Source: Actinomycetota bacterium (GTDB lineage Bacteria; Actinomycetota; Acidimicrobiia; Acidimicrobiales; Microtrichaceae). From it: a DNA stretch of 64,000 bases. Under the pieces are notes generated by a model that saw nothing but the letters and a program-made list of their open reading frames with translations, ran no database searches and had not been told where the DNA came from. The stretch covers positions 496,001 to 560,000 of the forward strand of contig JADJBW010000001.1 of assembly GCA_016703525.1 (NCBI GenBank), written 5' to 3'. Below are positions 1 through 8,633 of the stretch, one piece after another. A program made the position numbers and the translations under genes. Position 1 is the stretch's first letter. Each line of letters starts with the position of its first letter.

Positions 1-530
1 CGAGCGAGTCGCCGTGGGTCATGACGCTTCCCCTGGTGGTGCTGGGAGCGCTGGCGATCGTGGGCGGTGCGCTCAACCTTCCGTTCACCGACTCGACCAA
101 GGTGCTCGAGCACTGGCTCGAACCGGTGGTCGGCGTGCACGAGCTCGGAGTCGAGGGTGCAACGCTGGTTGCGCTGGCCGCGATTGCGGTGGTGCTCGGG
201 CTCGTCGGCATCGGCCTCGCCGGCGCCGTGTACCTCGCTCGCCGGATCCCGGCGAGCACGGTCGAGCGCCCCGAGTTCGGCTGGGGCCTGTGGATCGACC
301 GCGGCTACGCGGCCTTCATGGGCGGCCCGGGCCGGGCGCTCTTCGACGCCATTTCCCGGTTCGACAAGGCCGTGATCGACGGGGCGGTCGACGGTGTCGC
401 CAACGCCGTCGGCGCGGCGGGCGCCGTGCTGCGCCGCACCCAGACCGGCCGGGTGAGGAACTCCGCGATCGGGCTCGCGACCGGAGCGGTCGCGGTGCTG
501 GTCTACTTCGTGGTCAGGATGAGCTTCTGA
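1..530 (+). CDS. nuoL: NADH-quinone oxidoreductase subunit L, C-terminal part
   Basis: This is the C-terminal part of the largest proton-pumping membrane subunit of respiratory complex I. The start lies outside the window and the reading frame begins at base 3. The visible end opens with SESPWVMTLPLVVLGALAIVGG, the usual NuoL stretch at the start of the late membrane helices. It continues through further hydrophobic segments to a final helix ending VYFVVRMSF. The stop TGA shares a base with the ATG of nuoM, as expected in a nuo operon. Identification rests on this motif and on the nuoM-nuoN genes that follow. Confidence 0.9.
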   Translation, partial: SESPWVMTLPLVVLGALAIVGGALNLPFTDSTKVLEHWLEPVVGVHELGVEGATLVALAAIAVVLGLVGIGLAGAVYLARRIPASTVERPEFGWGLWIDRGYAAFMGGPGRALFDAISRFDKAVIDGAVDGVANAVGAAGAVLRRTQTGRVRNSAIGLATGAVAVLVYFVVRMSF

Positions 531-2059
531 TGAGTGCCCCCGTGTTCGCAGCCGCGACGGCGGCACCGTTCAACCCGCTGCTGGTGATGATCCTCGTGCC
601 GCTGATCGGCGCCGCGGTGGTCGCGCTGATGCCCAAGGCGCGTGCCGACCTGGTGCGCCAGGTGGCCGTGATCTTCTCGCTCATCTCGGGCGCGTCGAGC
701 CTGTACCTGCTCTCGGAGTTCGTGACGAAGCAGGGCGACTTCCAGTTCGAACTGCGCCACGCGTGGATGAAGTCGTTCGGGATCTCGTGGCACTTCGGCG
801 TCGACGGGATCTCGCTGTTCCTGCTGGTGCTCACCGGCGTGCTGTTCCCGCTGGCGATCGTGGCGGTCGACCCGGGGCACGACCACAAGCCGTACTACGC
901 CTGGCTGCTCGTGCTGATGGCCGGGTCGATGGGCGTGTTCGTCGCGCTCGACCTGGTCGTGTTCTTCCTGTTCTTCGAGATCGTGCTCGTGCCGATGTAC
1001 TTCCTCATCGGGTTGTGGGGCCACGGCGACCGCATCTACGCCGCGACGAAGTTCTTCCTCTACACGATGTTCGGTTCGGCGCTCATGCTGGTCGGCATCG
1101 TCGCGACGGCCTACCTGCACCAGCGCGGCACGGGCGGCGACTGGACCTTCGACGTGGTGGAGATCGCCTCGAAGCCCGGCATCTCGACGGGCGCGAGCCG
1201 GTGGATCTTCGCGTCGTTCGCCCTTGCGTTCGCGGTGAAGGTGCCGCTGTTCCCGCTGCACACGTGGCTGCCCGACGCACACACCGAGGCGCCCACGGCC
1301 GGCTCGGTGATCCTCGCCGGGGTGATGCTCAAGCTCGGCACCTACGGGTTCGTGCGGTTCGGGCTGTACCTGTTCCCCGAGGCCTCCCGGTTCTTCGCCC
1401 CCGTGCTCCTGACGCTGGGTGTGATCGGCATCATCTGGGGTGCGATCTGCGCCACGATGCAAAAGGACCTCAAGCGACTCGTCGCCTACTCATCGGTGGC
1501 GCACCTCGGGTTCATCGTGCTCGGAACGTTCTCGCTCACCAAGGAGGGCATCGAGGGCGCGGTGCTGCAGATGGTCAACCACGGCATCACCACGCCGGCG
1601 CTGTTCCTGCTCGTCGGGATGATCTACGAGCGTCGCCACACCCGCAACATCGACGAGCTCGGCGGTCTGCAGGTGTCGGCGCCGATCCTCGCCGGGTTCT
1701 TCACGCTGGCAATGCTGGCATCGGTCGGCCTGCCCGGACTCAACGGGTTCCCGGGTGAGTTCTTGGCGCTCGCCGGTGCCTTCAAGGGTGCGCGGTGGTG
1801 GGCCATCGTCGCTGCGAGCGGCGTGATCCTCGCGGCGCTCTATCTGCTCTGGGCCTACCAGCGCGTCTTCCACGGCGCGGCCGAGGGCGACAACGCCACG
1901 ATGCGCGACCTGCGTCTCGTCGAAGGGCTCGTCCTCGCCCCACTGTGCGCGCTCATCATCGTGTTGGGTGTGTATCCGAAGGTCATGCTCGATCGGATCG
2001 AGCCGTCGGTGACGGCACTCGTCGAGCACATGCAGCACGCCGAAGGAGGTGGTCGCTGA
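530..2059 (+). CDS. nuoM: NADH-quinone oxidoreductase subunit M
   Basis: Antiporter-like membrane subunit of complex I that couples quinone reduction to proton translocation. The product is 509 aa, normal for NuoM, and consists almost entirely of transmembrane helices. Family hallmarks are the conserved glutamate in FFEIVLVPMYFLIG (E150) and the lysine in AVKVPLFPLHTWLPDAH (K237). The ATG at 530 overlaps the nuoL stop by one base. A longer in-frame extension upstream is the out-of-frame shadow of nuoL and was rejected. The gene ends in a one-base TGATG overlap with nuoN, so L, M and N should be translationally coupled. Confidence 0.96.
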   Translation: MSAPVFAAATAAPFNPLLVMILVPLIGAAVVALMPKARADLVRQVAVIFSLISGASSLYLLSEFVTKQGDFQFELRHAWMKSFGISWHFGVDGISLFLLVLTGVLFPLAIVAVDPGHDHKPYYAWLLVLMAGSMGVFVALDLVVFFLFFEIVLVPMYFLIGLWGHGDRIYAATKFFLYTMFGSALMLVGIVATAYLHQRGTGGDWTFDVVEIASKPGISTGASRWIFASFALAFAVKVPLFPLHTWLPDAHTEAPTAGSVILAGVMLKLGTYGFVRFGLYLFPEASRFFAPVLLTLGVIGIIWGAICATMQKDLKRLVAYSSVAHLGFIVLGTFSLTKEGIEGAVLQMVNHGITTPALFLLVGMIYERRHTRNIDELGGLQVSAPILAGFFTLAMLASVGLPGLNGFPGEFLALAGAFKGARWWAIVAASGVILAALYLLWAYQRVFHGAAEGDNATMRDLRLVEGLVLAPLCALIIVLGVYPKVMLDRIEPSVTALVEHMQHAEGGGR

Positions 2060-3597
2060 TGTTCGCCACTCTCCTGCAGGCGACGGGCGCGGGTGACAAA
2101 CTCGTCACGCCCGAGGTCCCCTGGTCGCACCTGGCGCCGCAGCTGATTCTCGTGGTCGGGGCCACCGTCGGCGTGATCGCCGCGGCGGCCCTGCGCGGTC
2201 GGCTCCGCCGCTCGGTGGGTGCCGTCGGCGCCGCCGTGGTCGCGGGTGCCGCCATCGTGTCGATCATCCCGCTGTGGCATCGGGTCTCGAACCCGGCCCA
2301 GGGCCCGATCTCGGCCGTCAACGGGGCCATCGGCGTCGACCGGTTCTCGTTGTTCGTGACGGCGCTCCTGTGCGCCGCCGTGATCCTTGCGTCGTTCACC
2401 GCCGAGGCGTACCTCCAGCGCGAGGGGCTCGACGGGCCCGAGTTCTCGCTGCTGTTGCTGCTGGCCGCAGCCGGCGGCTCGGTGATGGCCGGGGCGAACG
2501 ACCTGATCGTCATGTTCATCGGCATCGAGGTGCTGTCGCTTGCGGTGTACGTGCTGGCGGCCATGCACGCCCGGCGGATCTCGTCGCAGGAGTCGGGCCT
2601 CAAGTACTTCCTGCTCGGCGGGTTCGCTTCGGCCTTCCTGCTCTACGGCATCGCGCTCACCTACGGTGCCACCGGCACGACGAGCCTGCTGCGGGTGCAG
2701 TCGTTCCTCGCCGAGCGGGTGCTCACCGACGACGGACTGTTGCTCGGCGGGCTCGCGTTGATGCTCGTCGGATTCGCGTTCAAGGTCGGCGCCGTGCCGT
2801 TCCACATGTGGACCCCCGACGTGTACCAGGGGGCGCCGTCGCCGGTTACCGGATTCATGGCCGCGGCGGTCAAGACCGCGGCGTTCGCGGGCATGCTGCG
2901 CGTGTTCGTGGTGGGGTTCGCGTCGTATGCCGATCTGTGGCGCCCCGTGGTGGGCGCGTTGGCGATCGCGTCGCTGGTGGTGGGCGCGGTCATGTCGGTC
3001 GTGCAGACCAACGTGAAGCGGATGCTCGCCTACAGCTCGATCGCCCACGCCGGGTTCGTGTTGCTCGGCGTCGATGCGGCGAGCGCCGAGGGAACGGCCG
3101 CCTCGCTCTTCTACCTTGCCGCCTACACCGCCATGGCGCTCGGCACATTCGCCGTCGTGACGGTGGTCGGCGGGTCGGGCGATGGCGCACACACGCTCGA
3201 CGCGTACCGTGGCCTCGGCCGTCGCCGCCCGGGCCTGGCGCTGGCGATGTCGCTGTTCCTGCTGGCTCAGGCCGGCACGCCGGTGACCATCGGCTTCCTC
3301 GCCAAGCTCGGCGTGATCCGCGCCGCGATCGATGCCGATCAATGGGCGCTGGCGATCGTGGCGATGCTCACCGCCGTGATCTCGACGTTCATGTACCTGC
3401 GGATCGTGGTTGCGATGTACTTCGCCGAGTCGGAGTCGGAGTCGGACGATCGCGGCGAGTTGCGGATCCCGTGGGGCGTCGGCGTCACGATCGGCGTGGC
3501 CGTCATCGCCACGCTCGTGCTCGGTGTGGTCCCCGGTCCGCTCGAGCACCTCTCGGACGACGCGCTGCCGGTGCTCGTCGCCGTCGACGGACGCTGA
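2059..3597 (+). CDS. nuoN: NADH-quinone oxidoreductase subunit N
   Basis: Third antiporter-like membrane subunit of complex I, 512 aa. The ATG at 2059 overlaps the nuoM stop and is preceded by a strong ribosome-binding site, GAAGGAGG, at 2042-2049. Motifs typical of NuoN are FIGIEVLSLAVYVLAA, GLKYFLLGGFASAFLLYG and FKVGAVPFHMWTPDVYQGAP, with the conserved Lys in the last. It is the last gene of the nuo operon seen here, since the next gene is on the opposite strand. Its stop codon lies inside a 44-bp sequence that is repeated 68 bp downstream. Confidence 0.96.
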   Translation: MFATLLQATGAGDKLVTPEVPWSHLAPQLILVVGATVGVIAAAALRGRLRRSVGAVGAAVVAGAAIVSIIPLWHRVSNPAQGPISAVNGAIGVDRFSLFVTALLCAAVILASFTAEAYLQREGLDGPEFSLLLLLAAAGGSVMAGANDLIVMFIGIEVLSLAVYVLAAMHARRISSQESGLKYFLLGGFASAFLLYGIALTYGATGTTSLLRVQSFLAERVLTDDGLLLGGLALMLVGFAFKVGAVPFHMWTPDVYQGAPSPVTGFMAAAVKTAAFAGMLRVFVVGFASYADLWRPVVGALAIASLVVGAVMSVVQTNVKRMLAYSSIAHAGFVLLGVDAASAEGTAASLFYLAAYTAMALGTFAVVTVVGGSGDGAHTLDAYRGLGRRRPGLALAMSLFLLAQAGTPVTIGFLAKLGVIRAAIDADQWALAIVAMLTAVISTFMYLRIVVAMYFAESESESDDRGELRIPWGVGVTIGVAVIATLVLGVVPGPLEHLSDDALPVLVAVDGR

Positions 3598-3697
3598 GCC
3601 ACAACGCCCGCTGGCCCGACCGGGGCTCACGGCGGTGGATCCCAGCGGAGCCCGACGGACGCTGAGCCACAACGCCCGCTGAACCGACCGGGGCTCA
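3586..3697. repeat. Direct repeat copied from the 3' end of nuoN
   Basis: A 44-bp sequence beginning GACGGACGCTGAGCC occurs at 3586-3629 and again at 3654-3697, with two mismatches next to the middle (GGC versus GAA). The first copy contains the last codons and the stop of nuoN. The second copy is a non-coding duplicate of the gene end. The 24 bp between the copies show no feature. Confidence 0.75.
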
Positions 3698-3736
3698 GTG
3701 CGTGTCGGCGAGCGGGCTCAGTGCGTGTCGGCGAGC
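3691..3736. repeat. 23-bp perfect tandem duplication at the mtnP stop codon
   Basis: The 23-bp unit beginning GGGCTCAGTGCGTGTCGGCG occurs twice without a gap (3691-3713 and 3714-3736). Unit 2 encodes the last residues (PLADTH) and the stop of mtnP on the minus strand. Unit 1 is a downstream copy of the same gene end. Confidence 0.85.
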
Positions 3737-4503
3737 GGGAGCGCCGGCAATGCCGCAGCGAGCACCTCGCGAACCGTGTCGGCCAGACGATGGAGCACCG
3801 CGAACACCTCGTCGGCGGTGACCGGCGGGCGGTCGGGGTCGTCGCGGACGCCGACGTCGTGGTCGGTCACGAGGCCCAGGCCGACAAACGGGATTCCGGC
3901 CTCGGCGGCGAGCGCGGCTTCGGGGGCCTGGGTCATGTTCACGAGGTCCCAGCCGGCGGCCTGATACGACGCCGACTCGGCGCGTGTCGAGAAGCGGGGG
4001 CCGGGGATGACGACCACGGTGCCGCCGCGGTGGACCCGGACGCCGCAGCGCTCGGCCGCGTCCGCGAGTGCGGCGGACAAGCCCGGGTCGTACGGGTCGG
4101 CGAAGGCCGTGTGGATCGTGACGGGACCATCGAAGAACGTGCCGTGACGCGAGTGGGTCCGGTCGACCTGCTGATCGACGACCATCAGGTCTCCCTGTTC
4201 GAGATCGGCCCGCAGCGCACCGCAGGCGAAGGGCGCGATGATCGCCCGTACCCGCAGTGCGGCCATCGCCCAGATGTTGGCTCGGTAGTTCACCATGTGC
4301 GCGGGGATCCGATGATCGACCCCGTGACGCGGGATGAAGGCCACACGTCGGTCGCCGAACGTGCCGACGAGCGGCGGCTCCGACGGTGGCCCGTACGGCG
4401 TGTCGATCGGTACGGAGCGTGCGTCGGTCAGGAGTTCGTAGAAGCCCGAGCCGCCGAAGACGGCGATGTCGGCGGTGTCGATCGGGTCGGGCAGCGTCAG
4501 CAT
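3718..4503 (-). CDS. mtnP: S-methyl-5'-thioadenosine phosphorylase (or related purine nucleoside phosphorylase)
   Basis: Cytoplasmic enzyme of methionine and purine salvage that splits methylthioadenosine with phosphate into adenine and methylthioribose-1-phosphate. The 261-aa product has the family landmarks in order: phosphate-binding GGSGFYELL near the N-terminus (about 17-25), HRIPAHMVNYRANIWAM, GTFFDGP, GPRFSTRAES, and the purine-site stretch VNMTQAPEAALAAEAGI. The last contains the conserved Met and the PE pair. Length is normal for this family. The C-terminal six codons lie in a tandem duplication. The neighbouring minus-strand genes belong to a glycan locus, so the gene is probably a bystander. 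Substrate choice (MTA versus other purine nucleosides) cannot be settled by eye. Confidence 0.88.
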   Translation of the reverse strand: MLTLPDPIDTADIAVFGGSGFYELLTDARSVPIDTPYGPPSEPPLVGTFGDRRVAFIPRHGVDHRIPAHMVNYRANIWAMAALRVRAIIAPFACGALRADLEQGDLMVVDQQVDRTHSRHGTFFDGPVTIHTAFADPYDPGLSAALADAAERCGVRVHRGGTVVVIPGPRFSTRAESASYQAAGWDLVNMTQAPEAALAAEAGIPFVGLGLVTDHDVGVRDDPDRPPVTADEVFAVLHRLADTVREVLAAALPALPLADTH

Positions 4504-4524
4504 CGGCCCAGCGTACCGACGCCG

Positions 4525-5088
4525 TTAGCCGCCGTCGGCGGCCGCGATGACCTCGTCGATGAGCGCCTCGATCTCGTTCGCCGCACGCCAATAGCGGCGC
4601 AGCGACTTGCCTGCGGGATCGGCGATGTCGTCGCGGTGATCGTTGCCGAGAAGGTCGCCGGGAGCACGCGCGGTGCTGAGGCGTGCCACCCAATGGCCGG
4701 CGCACTCGCCACGCTTGCGGGGCGCGGCGGTGGCGCGTCGGGCGAAGTCCCGCAGGGGGAAGGTGATGTCGAACGAGCCGGGGAAGTGGCTCGACACGTG
4801 CAACGCCTGCCGACGCTCCATGCACAGCACGAGGTTCGCCCAGCCGATCACGTCGTCGGTGAGGGCGCGGCTGGAGTGAGCGTTGACATCGAGTCCGAGC
4901 CGCTCCGCTGTGAGTTCGGTGCCCTCGGTCGCCGGGAGCCCGTCTTCGGCGCGCGTGCCCGACGAGATCGCGGCGCTGCGCGTCCATCTGCGGGTGGCGA
5001 ACCGATCGCGAGCGATGGCTTCGGCGAGCGGCGATCGGCAGCGGTTCGCGGTGCAGACGACGAGCAGCCGGAATTCGGGGTCGCTCAT
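4525..5088 (-). CDS. Low-molecular-weight protein-tyrosine phosphatase-like protein
   Basis: A 187-aa cytosolic phosphatase of the LMW-PTP/Wzb class. The P-loop near the N-terminus reads VCTANRCRSP, giving the CX5R active site with Cys12 and Arg18. The canonical DP general-acid loop is not obvious. In its place is TFPLRDFARR, as in a divergent actinobacterial subgroup, so catalytic competence should not be assumed. In exopolysaccharide loci such phosphatases usually act on a bacterial tyrosine kinase, but no kinase gene is visible here. Its start codon overlaps the stop of the upstream glycosyltransferase (ATGA, 5085-5088), indicating co-translation with the glycan genes. Confidence 0.85.
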   Translation of the reverse strand: MSDPEFRLLVVCTANRCRSPLAEAIARDRFATRRWTRSAAISSGTRAEDGLPATEGTELTAERLGLDVNAHSSRALTDDVIGWANLVLCMERRQALHVSSHFPGSFDITFPLRDFARRATAAPRKRGECAGHWVARLSTARAPGDLLGNDHRDDIADPAGKSLRRYWRAANEIEALIDEVIAAADGG

Positions 5089-6236
5089 CGATGGCGCCCG
5101 GCGTTCCGGAGCCGGTCGTAGGTCGCGAGGGTGACGTCGACCTGACGTCGCTGGTCGAACTCCGCCTCGGCGCGTCGGCGGGCCGCCGCGCCGAAATCGC
5201 GACGGCGCTCGGGGTTGCCGACGAGTTCGTTGATCGCTGCGGCGAGCGGATCGACCGTGCGTGCGGGGACGAGCAGCCCGGTCACGCCGTTGTCGACGAC
5301 CTGGCGGCAGCCGCGGATGTCGGTCGCGATGATCGGCAGCCCACAGGCGGCGGCCTCCATTGCGGATCGCGGGAACCCCTCGCGATACGACGCCAGCACA
5401 TAGAGATCGAGTGCGTGGTATATGCGCTCCACGTCGCGCCGCATGCCGAGAAATCGCACGCCGTCCGCGATCGACGCGTCGATCATCGCCTGCGGGACCG
5501 CGTCGGCCTTTTCGGGGTCGGACGGGCCGGCGATCAGCAGCTGGGCATCGGGGTGTTGGGCTCTGACCTGCTTCCAGGCATCGAGCAATTCGACGTAGCC
5601 CTTTTCGAGAACGAGTCGTCCGACAGCCCCGACCACGAGCGTGTCGTCGCCGATCCCGAGCTCATCACGCACCTCCCGACGCACGCGGTCGTGCTGGCCG
5701 AGATCGAAGCGATGCAGGTCGATACCGTTGCCGAGGAGGTGGATGCGGTCGGCGGGGATTCGCAGCCTTCGCAGCGTCGCGATGTCCTCGGGGTTCTGGA
5801 CCAACTCGGCGTGAGACGCGGTGGCGGCGATGCGCTCGAGCGAGTAGACGACCGCACGTTTGGCGAAGGCGTCCTCGGGAAGTGCGTAGAGGCCGTGAAC
5901 CGTATTCACGATCATCGGCACCCGGGCCGCTCGCGCCGCGAGCCGGCCGTACACCCCGGGTTTGGGGTTGTGCGTGTGGACGATGTCGGGCTTCAGCTCG
6001 CGAAAGAGCTTGGTCAGTTCCACGAGCGCCGCGGCGTCGCTGCGCAACGACATCGATCGGGTCGCATTGTCGAGCGCGATGTGGCGCACGCCGCGGGCCT
6101 CGATAGCGGGGACGTACTCGCCGGGTGCGCTAACGCCGATGACCTCGTAGCCGGCGGCGACGAACGCCGACAGTTGCGGGCCGAGCAGCAGTTCGAGGCT
6201 GATGTCGGCCGTGGTGAGGTGGATCAGGCGTCGCAC
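5085..6236 (-). CDS. Glycosyltransferase family 4
   Basis: A 383-aa GT-B glycosyltransferase transferring a sugar from an activated donor during surface glycan assembly on the cytoplasmic membrane face. The N-terminal acceptor half begins MRRLIHLTTADISLELLLGP and contains PDIVHTHNPKPGVYGRLAAR and NTVHGLYA, resembling the PglA/CapM-type subgroup. The C-terminal donor half has VVGAVGRLVLEKGYVELLDAW and the glutamate motif SYREGFPRSAMEAAACGLPIIA. Its stop overlaps the start of the phosphatase gene, and the deacetylase gene lies 6 bp upstream. This makes a minus-strand operon together with the UDP-sugar dehydrogenase. Sugar specificity is unknown. Confidence 0.9.
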   Translation of the reverse strand: MRRLIHLTTADISLELLLGPQLSAFVAAGYEVIGVSAPGEYVPAIEARGVRHIALDNATRSMSLRSDAAALVELTKLFRELKPDIVHTHNPKPGVYGRLAARAARVPMIVNTVHGLYALPEDAFAKRAVVYSLERIAATASHAELVQNPEDIATLRRLRIPADRIHLLGNGIDLHRFDLGQHDRVRREVRDELGIGDDTLVVGAVGRLVLEKGYVELLDAWKQVRAQHPDAQLLIAGPSDPEKADAVPQAMIDASIADGVRFLGMRRDVERIYHALDLYVLASYREGFPRSAMEAAACGLPIIATDIRGCRQVVDNGVTGLLVPARTVDPLAAAINELVGNPERRRDFGAAARRRAEAEFDQRRQVDVTLATYDRLRNAGRHR

Positions 6237-6242
6237 GGCGGG

Positions 6243-7061
6243 TCACACGGTAGCGCCGCGGTATCTGCGTCGATTGAGCATCACCCGAATCCGGTCCTCG
6301 GTGCCCAGCCCGCCGTGCGCCTTCGCTTCGAACGATCGGCGTCCGTCGGAGCGCTGCACCGGTGAGCGGGCGAGCCGGTAGGGATCGGCGCCGACGGTAT
6401 TGGCGCGCGTGCCGGCGAGCACGGCCGAGTCGAAGCGGCGACGTACTTCGGCGTCGGCAGCGGCGCTCGGCTCGAGCGCCTTCGGATAGCAGAAGTGCCG
6501 TGCCTCGACGCCGAGCCGCTCGCCGATCAGGTCGACCGACCGATCGAGTTCGGCCGCGATCGCCGTCGGCTCGAGGCGGTCGAGTAGTATGTGGTGGTGT
6601 GTGTGTGAACTGAACGTGGTGAGTTTGGTGGCCGCGAGTTCGGCCAGCCCGCTCCATGTCGCGGGGTGTCCGCTGCTGGGCAGCGCCTCCTGGTGCTCGA
6701 TGAAGGAGGTCGCAACGTAGAACGTCCCCGGCACGCCGACGTCGTGGAGGATCGGTGCGATCACCCGGTGCCAGTCGTCGGTGCCGTCGTCGAAGGTGAG
6801 CGCGACGGCCGGCTGGACCGGGGTGGAGCCCGACACGCGGCTCACGACGTCGTCGAGGCTGATGACGCCGATGGTGTCACGGAGCCACTCGAGTTGCGCT
6901 CGGAACGCGCCGGGGTCGAGGTCCATCTCGCCGCCCGAGCCGTGACCGACGCGGTGGTAGATGAGCACGACGATGCCGCGTGCCGGCGCCACGACGCGGT
7001 CGACCAGGTGTGACCCCGTCTTGAGGGCGGTGCGCGCCGCCGCGACGGCGGTGGACTTCAC
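6243..7061 (-). CDS. Polysaccharide deacetylase (NodB fold)
   Basis: A 272-aa carbohydrate esterase 4-type protein, expected to remove N-acetyl groups from an amino-sugar glycan. Metal-site motifs are visible: TFDDGTDDWHR with the Asp pair at 91-92, and the SHTHHH motif (His152 and His156). FCYPKALEPSA corresponds to a later catalytic-site motif. No clear signal peptide is present, though the N-terminus has a short hydrophobic stretch (about 18-36). It overlaps the start-side dehydrogenase gene by 4 bp (ATGA at 7058-7061), so it belongs to the same minus-strand operon. The polymer it acts on is unknown. Confidence 0.87.
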   Translation of the reverse strand: MKSTAVAAARTALKTGSHLVDRVVAPARGIVVLIYHRVGHGSGGEMDLDPGAFRAQLEWLRDTIGVISLDDVVSRVSGSTPVQPAVALTFDDGTDDWHRVIAPILHDVGVPGTFYVATSFIEHQEALPSSGHPATWSGLAELAATKLTTFSSHTHHHILLDRLEPTAIAAELDRSVDLIGERLGVEARHFCYPKALEPSAAADAEVRRRFDSAVLAGTRANTVGADPYRLARSPVQRSDGRRSFEAKAHGGLGTEDRIRVMLNRRRYRGATV

Positions 7062-8317
7062 AGGCGTTCGACGTTGGGGCCGTCGACGCAGCGGCGGCAG
7101 TCGAGAATCGGCCGACCCGACGCGACGATGCCGTCGAGGTCGAATCGGGCGTGGTCGACCAGGATCACCACGAGATCGGCCGAGGCGAGCTCGTCGGCGG
7201 TGCCCTGGCCGCGCTCGGTGCCGGTCGGGAACTGGCGGTCGGCAACGTGGGGGTCGACCACCGTGACCTTGGCGCCGAGGTCGACGAGCAACTCACACAC
7301 CGGCACCGACGGGGTCTCGCGCGCGTCGCCGGTGTTGGGCTTGTAGGCCAGGCCGTACACCAACACGTTCGAACCCTTCACCGAGCGTTCCGCCTCGTTG
7401 AGGGTCGACTGGATTCGCTGCACGACGTAGTCGGGCATGTGGGAGTTGACGTCGTTGGCGAGCTCGACGAAGCGGAACGTGCGTCCGAGCGAGCGTTCGA
7501 TCTGCCACGAGAGGTACGACGGATCGATCGGCAGGCAGTGGCCGCCGACGCCCGGGCCGGGGGTGAAGCGCATGTAGCCGAACGGTTTGGTGGACGCCGC
7601 GTCGATCGCCTCCCACACGTCGATGCCGAGCTCGTGAGCGAAGACCGCCAACTCGTTGACGAGGGCGATGTTGACGTGACGGAAGGTGTTCTCGAGCAGC
7701 TTGGTCAGCTCGGCCTCGCGTGTGCCGCCGACCGGCACGGTGGTTTCGACCAGCCGGGAGAAGAACTCGTCGACCTTCCGAAGTGACGTCTCGTCGACAC
7801 CGGACACGACCTTGGGGGTGTTCTCGAGGTGGTAGCGGGCGTTGCCCGGGTCGATGCGCTCGGGGCTGTAGCCGAGCTGGAACCCGGTGCCCACATCGAG
7901 CCCGGAGCCGGCGGCGAGGATCGGTCCGGCCAACTCCTCGGTCGTGCCCGGATAGGTCGTGGACTCCAGAATCACGGTGGAGCCTTCACGCACGAACGGG
8001 GCGAGCGTCTCGCTCGCTCGCTCGATGTAGCTCAGATCGGGCGCGCCCTCGCGCATCGGCGTGGGCACCGAGATGACCGCGATGTCGAAGTCGGTGAGGT
8101 CCGCCGTGTCGCTGCTCGCCCGGTAGCGACCCGACGCGAGTGCCGCGGCGAGCCGCTCGTCGGTGATGTCCTCCACGTGGGACGAACCGGCGTTGAGCGC
8201 GGCCACCTTGGTCTCGTCGAGCTCGAAGCCGACCACGTCGTAGCCGGCCTCCACCGCTCGGATCGCCACCGGGAGACCGACGTAGCCCTGCCCCATGACC
8301 ACGGCACGTTCCGACAT
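7058..8317 (-). CDS. Nucleotide-sugar dehydrogenase (UDP-ManNAc/UDP-GlcNAc 6-dehydrogenase type)
   Basis: A 419-aa NAD-dependent enzyme that oxidises a UDP-HexNAc twice at C6 to give a uronic-acid donor for glycan synthesis. The N-terminal Rossmann motif is GQGYVGLPVAIRAVEAGYDV. The catalytic Cys lies in PGPGVGGHCLPIDPSYLSW. The C-terminal UDP-binding domain has VLVYGLAYKPNTGDARETPS. This matches the WecC/WbpA/WbpO group better than UDP-glucose dehydrogenase, but the exact substrate cannot be read from sequence. The ATG is preceded on the minus strand by GAGGTGAC. It is the first gene of the minus-strand operon ending with the phosphatase, and is divergent from the dehydratase gene at 8634. 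Confidence 0.9.
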   Translation of the reverse strand: MSERAVVMGQGYVGLPVAIRAVEAGYDVVGFELDETKVAALNAGSSHVEDITDERLAAALASGRYRASSDTADLTDFDIAVISVPTPMREGAPDLSYIERASETLAPFVREGSTVILESTTYPGTTEELAGPILAAGSGLDVGTGFQLGYSPERIDPGNARYHLENTPKVVSGVDETSLRKVDEFFSRLVETTVPVGGTREAELTKLLENTFRHVNIALVNELAVFAHELGIDVWEAIDAASTKPFGYMRFTPGPGVGGHCLPIDPSYLSWQIERSLGRTFRFVELANDVNSHMPDYVVQRIQSTLNEAERSVKGSNVLVYGLAYKPNTGDARETPSVPVCELLVDLGAKVTVVDPHVADRQFPTGTERGQGTADELASADLVVILVDHARFDLDGIVASGRPILDCRRCVDGPNVERL

Positions 8318-8633
8318 GTTCTGTCACCTCAATCTTCTTCGAATGCCCACGACGTGGCCGACCGGGCGGCGCACGTCCGGGTGGCAGTCTCGGCATCGAG
8401 CGCGGTTTCGTCAATGACGAGTTCTGCCCACGCGGCGTGTCGGTCGGTGCGGCGGGACGCCTCGGATTCGAACGGAACAACGACCGCGTTGCGATCGCCG
8501 GAATTCGCATCGGCCAGTGAGTCGCCGGGACAGACCGAAGATATGCTGCGCGAACCCTTGATTCGTGAACGATGTTCTTGGCACACTGCCTGGGTCCGTC
8601 GTTCGCGACGGGACAGCTGTGGGAGGGACCTCG
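8318..8633. promoter_or_regulatory. Divergent intergenic region between the two arms of the glycan locus
   Basis: About 316 bp separates the divergently transcribed UDP-sugar dehydrogenase and dehydratase genes, so both promoters should lie here. The only promoter-like words I can point to are TATGCT at 8542-8547 and TTGATT shortly after it, and neither forms a convincing pair. A minus-strand frame ending at 8329 is open across part of the region, but it has no start codon supported by a ribosome-binding site. No riboswitch or clear operator was recognised. Confidence 0.4.

Noticed and set aside
5091..6365. Plus-strand open frame opposite the GT4 gene at 5085
   Set aside because: It lacks any recognisable motif and is the antisense shadow of a clear glycosyltransferase.
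8329..8530. Small minus-strand gene just upstream of the UDP-sugar dehydrogenase
   Set aside because: The frame ends suitably 11 bp before the next start and has a plausible composition, but no ATG or GTG with a ribosome-binding site opens it in this interval.
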